Below, in pieces: positions 7,444 through 9,685 of a stretch of DNA of 9,685 nt (position 1 is its first letter; each line of letters starts with the position of its first letter). A program made the position numbers and the translations under genes. The DNA is taken from the NCBI GenBank assembly GCA_029858465.1, contig JAOUEZ010000035.1, forward strand, positions 1 to 9,685, read 5' to 3'. Source of the stretch: Thermoplasmata archaeon. Lineage in GTDB: Archaea > Thermoplasmatota > Thermoplasmata > UBA10834 > DTMW01. The notes below the pieces were generated by a model. That model was given only the letters and a program-made list of their open reading frames with translations. It made no database searches and was not told where the DNA came from.

Positions 7444-7505
7444 ATGGTTGTAGATATCATTAAGCGGCGATTTTAGTAGAGAGAGCGTTATAAAGTTCAC
7501 CCATA

Positions 7506-7512
7506 TTTTTTT
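7506..7512 (+). terminator. T7 tract, likely terminator of the GH130-GT operon
   Basis: A run of seven T residues lies 62 bases after the glycosyltransferase stop codon, with no hairpin in front of it. Archaeal RNA polymerase commonly stops at such T-runs. Further T7 tracts at 7588 and 7636 could act as backups. Confidence 0.4.
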
Positions 7513-7623
7513 GGATTCTCGGACAAAGCTGTTTATTTCTGGGTGCCTGCTAGTTTATGATATAATTTTCCCAGTCTTTGCCTCTAATTTTTTTCCTAAT
7601 GGCCGAAGAACATTGCAATATCA

Positions 7624-7803
7624 TCATCGGCAATATTTTTTTACTCCCTCATTTTCTACGGTAAGATGGGTAACTTCATGAAGATATTTTTTACCAGCAT
7701 GTATATACGCCAACATTGAATGATGACCATCGAATAGATTCTTGCAATTCTTCGATATATCGATAAGTCGCGGTGAATTGATTTTCAACGATGATTTCAT
7801 CAT
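7624..7803 (-). pseudogene. Remnant resembling a ParB-type (DGHH) nuclease domain
   Basis: On the minus strand a 59-residue frame runs from ATG 7803-7801 to TGA 7626-7624, too short to be noticed as a normal gene. It contains LFDGHHSMLAYIHAGKKY at residues 23-40 (start of LFDGHH at L23). DGHH followed by a short helix and GK is the core of the ParB/sulfiredoxin-like fold (compare the family pattern DGHHR..A....G), and the preceding INSPRLIDI fits the strand before it. The Arg after DGHH is Ser here. The N-terminal part of such a domain is absent. The frame stays open upstream (no start codon seen) to a stop inside the AOR 3' end, and two stops in tandem end it. It is probably a broken gene fragment lying downstream of AOR, not an active protein, although a small functional gene cannot be excluded. 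The resemblance is motif-level only. Confidence 0.4.
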
Positions 7804-7847
7804 TGCAAGAAAAACATCCCGTAGCGTATGAGGAAAAGCATTGGTTA

Positions 7848-9587
7848 CTACTGTATTTGAGTAATTCGGGCGTACTCCTGCAATGCTCTCTTGAAATCCT
7901 GTTGTTCAATCTTGCCAGTAGGTGTTGGCGTTTCAATGAATCGCAATGGCAATTCCAGTGTCGTGGGATCAAAACCAGCTTCTCTGCGCCAAGAGTCCTT
8001 CATGCGATAGATTCGACTGCCTATCTCATTGAGCTCTTCTATACTCTTATTTATCCCGATAGCACTCAGGCATTCCGCTATTAGCCCGATTTCGTACACA
8101 CTCCTTGAGAAGAGGCATGCTACCAAGGAAGTGAAAACTTGTCTGAATTTCTCTTCCTCGACGAGTTGTGCAACCATCTGCTCGGGAGTCGTCTTTGGTC
8201 CTTTCAAGAATTTTTGATCAAGGCTATAGCCTGCGTTATCTAGATGTGAGTGCCTTAGACCTATCGCATGTCCGAGAAGATTTGCCAACCCAGTATGGTA
8301 GCCCGCAATCTCATTTCCCGCAATAGCTGTCAATAGTTCTTTCCCTTTGTGCTGCTCGAATAGCAATTCTGGCCTATCGCCAAGCAACCGGAAGAAATCT
8401 CCTTTTCGCTCCGCAATAGCATTGACAGCCTGGACATATCCTGCGATGTTATCCCATTCAAGGCGTATTCCCTCAGTGTCCGCCTCTGAAATCAATCCCT
8501 TTTGCATCAGCTCGGTAGCATATGCTAGGATAACACCCGTGCTAATAGCATCTAGACCCACTTCCTCAATCGCGCCGAGCAGCTTAAGTAGTTTCTCTGA
8601 GTCGCTTATTCCCAAATTTGAGCCGAGCGCATAAATCGGCTCATAGTCATATGAAACATAATTCGTGACATACTCATGTTCTTTTGCGAATAGCTCTCGT
8701 TCTTCAGCGATATGTATGCATCCCACAGGACATGACATGCACGAGACTTTTCTTACCAGCAATTTATCCGCAAGCTCTTGCCCTGAGATTTTGTTAGCGT
8801 GCTCGAATTTTCCGCTGATGAAATTGCGTGTCGGAAGTGCACCCATCTCATTCATAGCAAGGACATTCACGGGCGTCCCATAGTCATGATATTTCTTCAT
8901 CTCCCCTTCGAAGACAATCTTGTTCCAAATTCTCTGATACAGTTCTCCGAATTTGGTTCGATCAGGGATTGGGAATTCATGGGTGCCACTTACCACAATA
9001 GCTTTGAGATTTTTGCTGCCAAACACAGCTCCCAGACCCAACCGGCCAAAGTGCCTGTATGTGTCAACATTGACAGATGCATAAGTTACGAGATTCTCCC
9101 CCGCCCTTCCAATCCTGATTATGCTTCTTCTTCCGGAACCAGGTTCCCGCTCTCGGATGATCCTCGCTGGCGTAAGATGACTTCTCATACCCCATAACGT
9201 TTCCGCATTCTTGATTCTGACCGATGAATCATGAATCGCAAGATAGACTGGGTGTTCGGCTTTTCCGCGGATAATAATCGCATCAAACCCGGAGAATCGC
9301 ATGGCAGATCCAAACCTTCCGCCCGCATGAGATTCTCCCCATTCTTCAGTCCTCGGAGATTTGAAAACGGCCACCGCTTTTGTCATGGCTGGGAAATACG
9401 CGTTCAGAGGGCCTATCGCAAATACCATAACATTATCTGGAGAAAGAGGGGACATAGAGGGGCTACATTTTTCCGTGAATAACTTTGCTGCAAGACCTGC
9501 CCCGCCTAGTATCTCATCTCTCAGGTCCGGCCGCGAACTTATGGAAAAATCTGCCCGAGTCAGATCGATATCCAATATCCGCACCAA
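7848..9587 (-). CDS. aor: Tungsten-dependent aldehyde:ferredoxin oxidoreductase family protein
   Basis: This is a 579-residue protein with the AOR layout. The N-terminal pterin-binding domain includes GGAGLAAKLF (28-37), AGGRFGSAMRFSGFDAIIIRG (88-108) and GRLGLGAVFGSKNLKAI (181-197). Cubane ligands are CMSCPVGC (C283, C286, C290) and probably C491 in SLVACLFSRS. A second pterin motif EEVGLDAISTG is at 341-351. These match Pyrococcus AOR in order and spacing (Cys 288/291/295/494). The family oxidises aldehydes to acids, or the reverse, with ferredoxin, in the cytoplasm. Oddities: the usual second DSLGLC motif reads TSLVAC, RHSHLDNAGYSLDQ replaces the common RGADH-type segment, and the protein ends at QEYARITQIQ where relatives usually continue about 20-25 residues (YY.LRGWD.. 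region). It starts at TTG 9587, chosen because GAGGAGGT lies 9 bases upstream; GTG 9584 is the alternative. The gene follows a ferredoxin-like gene by 5 bases. Substrate is unknown. Confidence 0.9.
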   Translation of the reverse strand: MVRILDIDLTRADFSISSRPDLRDEILGGAGLAAKLFTEKCSPSMSPLSPDNVMVFAIGPLNAYFPAMTKAVAVFKSPRTEEWGESHAGGRFGSAMRFSGFDAIIIRGKAEHPVYLAIHDSSVRIKNAETLWGMRSHLTPARIIREREPGSGRRSIIRIGRAGENLVTYASVNVDTYRHFGRLGLGAVFGSKNLKAIVVSGTHEFPIPDRTKFGELYQRIWNKIVFEGEMKKYHDYGTPVNVLAMNEMGALPTRNFISGKFEHANKISGQELADKLLVRKVSCMSCPVGCIHIAEERELFAKEHEYVTNYVSYDYEPIYALGSNLGISDSEKLLKLLGAIEEVGLDAISTGVILAYATELMQKGLISEADTEGIRLEWDNIAGYVQAVNAIAERKGDFFRLLGDRPELLFEQHKGKELLTAIAGNEIAGYHTGLANLLGHAIGLRHSHLDNAGYSLDQKFLKGPKTTPEQMVAQLVEEEKFRQVFTSLVACLFSRSVYEIGLIAECLSAIGINKSIEELNEIGSRIYRMKDSWRREAGFDPTTLELPLRFIETPTPTGKIEQQDFKRALQEYARITQIQ

Positions 9588-9592
9588 TGTAA

Positions 9593-9685
9593 TCAGACCT
9601 CCTCAAATGATAATACCTCATGAGGGCAGAACTTGACACATATACCGCATTGAGTGCATACAATTGGTTTGCCTGTTCTTGCTTC
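9593..9685 (-). CDS. Ferredoxin-like [4Fe-4S] protein, C-terminal 30 residues (5' end outside window)
   Basis: Reading the minus strand from the window edge gives an open frame of 30 codons ending at TGA 9595-9593. It carries CTQCGICVKFCPHEVLSF, a complete C-X2-C-X2-C-X3-C-P cluster-binding motif (Cys at fragment residues 10, 13, 16 and 20) followed by the typical short strand and end. This is the C-terminal cluster of a bacterial-type ferredoxin or a small polyferredoxin subunit. It ends only 5 bases before the AOR start, and the AOR ribosome binding site lies within it, so the two are one operon. Known AOR systems often pair the tungsten subunit with such an electron-transfer protein (for example AorA beside AorB), so it is probably the redox partner. 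The total length and number of clusters are not visible. Confidence 0.85.
   Translation of the reverse strand, partial: EARTGKPIVCTQCGICVKFCPHEVLSFEEV
9597..9604 (-). promoter_or_regulatory. Strong Shine-Dalgarno site for the AOR gene
   Basis: GAGGAGGT on the minus strand lies 9 bases before TTG 9587 and 12 before GTG 9584, which decides in favour of the TTG start. It sits inside the last codons of the ferredoxin-like gene, implying translation from a shared transcript. Confidence 0.7.

Larger units (their letters stand above)
7444..7847. other. AT-rich 404-base gap between the convergent GT and AOR operons
   Basis: No intact gene is seen. An ATG directly abuts the GT stop codon at 7444 (+), but its frame closes after 10 codons (MVVDIIKRRF), so it is at most the start of a lost third operon gene. 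The gap contains T7 tracts at 7506-7512, 7588-7594 and 7636-7642 on the plus strand, a T5 tract on the minus strand (7810-7814) about 34 bases past the AOR stop, and the DGHH-type remnant on the minus strand. The region looks like eroded sequence serving as a terminator zone for both operons. Confidence 0.6.
3789..7860. mobile_element. Putative transferred island carrying the GH130-GT operon (boundaries approximate)
   Basis: This segment is clearly more AT-rich by eye than the GAPDH, MMPL and AOR genes, and its two genes use codons such as CGT, GAT and ATT more freely. The left end coincides with a tRNA 3' part lacking its 5' half, a common scar of tRNA-targeted integration. The right end coincides with an AOR gene that ends early and a broken DGHH-type fragment. 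No integrase, transposase, direct repeat or second tRNA copy was found in the window, so the mechanism is unproven. An ordinary AT-rich accessory locus would look similar. Confidence 0.35.

Noticed and set aside
7444..7476. Third operon gene starting directly after the GT stop
   Set aside because: The frame closes after 10 codons with two stops in tandem, and no continuing homologous frame was recognised downstream.
3629..7847. CRISPR array or regularly spaced repeats
   Set aside because: No recurring direct repeats with spacer-like intervals were seen in any non-coding stretch.
7691..7972. Minus-strand frame of 93 codons overlapping the AOR 3' end
   Set aside because: It is out of frame with both AOR and the DGHH fragment and shows no motif; the neighbouring frame explains the conserved-looking residues better.
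8347..9482. Several plus-strand frames within the AOR region
   Set aside because: All are antisense to a clearly recognised AOR gene and are Ser/Pro/Arg-rich shadows.

Overview
The window most likely comes from an archaeon, perhaps a Thermoplasmata-like or other euryarchaeal anaerobe. The reasons are a tungsten aldehyde:ferredoxin oxidoreductase, a very large MMPL/RND protein rich in N-glycosylation sequons, and a tRNA 3' end without encoded CCA. Frequent AGA/AGG and ATA codons in the flanking genes also fit. No lineage marker is present, so this is an inference. The GAPDH fragment at the left edge is of the bacterial/eukaryotic (type I) class, which is not universal in archaea.

Layout. Bases 1-258 (+) are the 3' end of a type I GAPDH gene. 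Bases 311-3628 (+) encode a 1105-residue MMPL/RND membrane protein. Bases 3629-4161 hold no convincing gene but contain the T-arm and acceptor 3' strand of a tRNA on the minus strand with no recognisable 5' half, a structured segment, and a candidate promoter. Bases 4162-7443 (+) form a tight two-gene operon: a GH130 mannoside-phosphorylase-like enzyme and, 3 nt later, a GT4-type glycosyltransferase fused to a second, probably alpha-helical glycosidase-like domain. Bases 7444-7847 are AT-rich, with several T7 tracts and, on the minus strand, a short remnant resembling a ParB-type DGHH domain. Bases 7848-9587 (-) encode an aldehyde:ferredoxin oxidoreductase family protein that looks short at its C-terminus. 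Bases 9593-9685 (-) are the end of a ferredoxin-like [4Fe-4S] gene in the same operon.

How it fits together. The central stretch (about 3790-7860) is visibly more AT-rich and uses different codons (for example many CGT) from the GAPDH, MMPL and AOR genes. It has a tRNA 3' remnant at one end and, at the other, a shortened AOR next to a broken gene fragment. The simplest reading is a transferred accessory island carrying a two-gene glycan module. A GT4 enzyme could build a mannose-containing polymer or cap, while the GH130 enzyme breaks (or, in reverse, extends) beta-mannosides using phosphate/mannose-1-phosphate. The AOR and ferredoxin genes form a separate minus-strand redox operon that oxidises aldehydes (or reduces acids) with ferredoxin. 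The polymer chemistry and the island boundaries are inferences.
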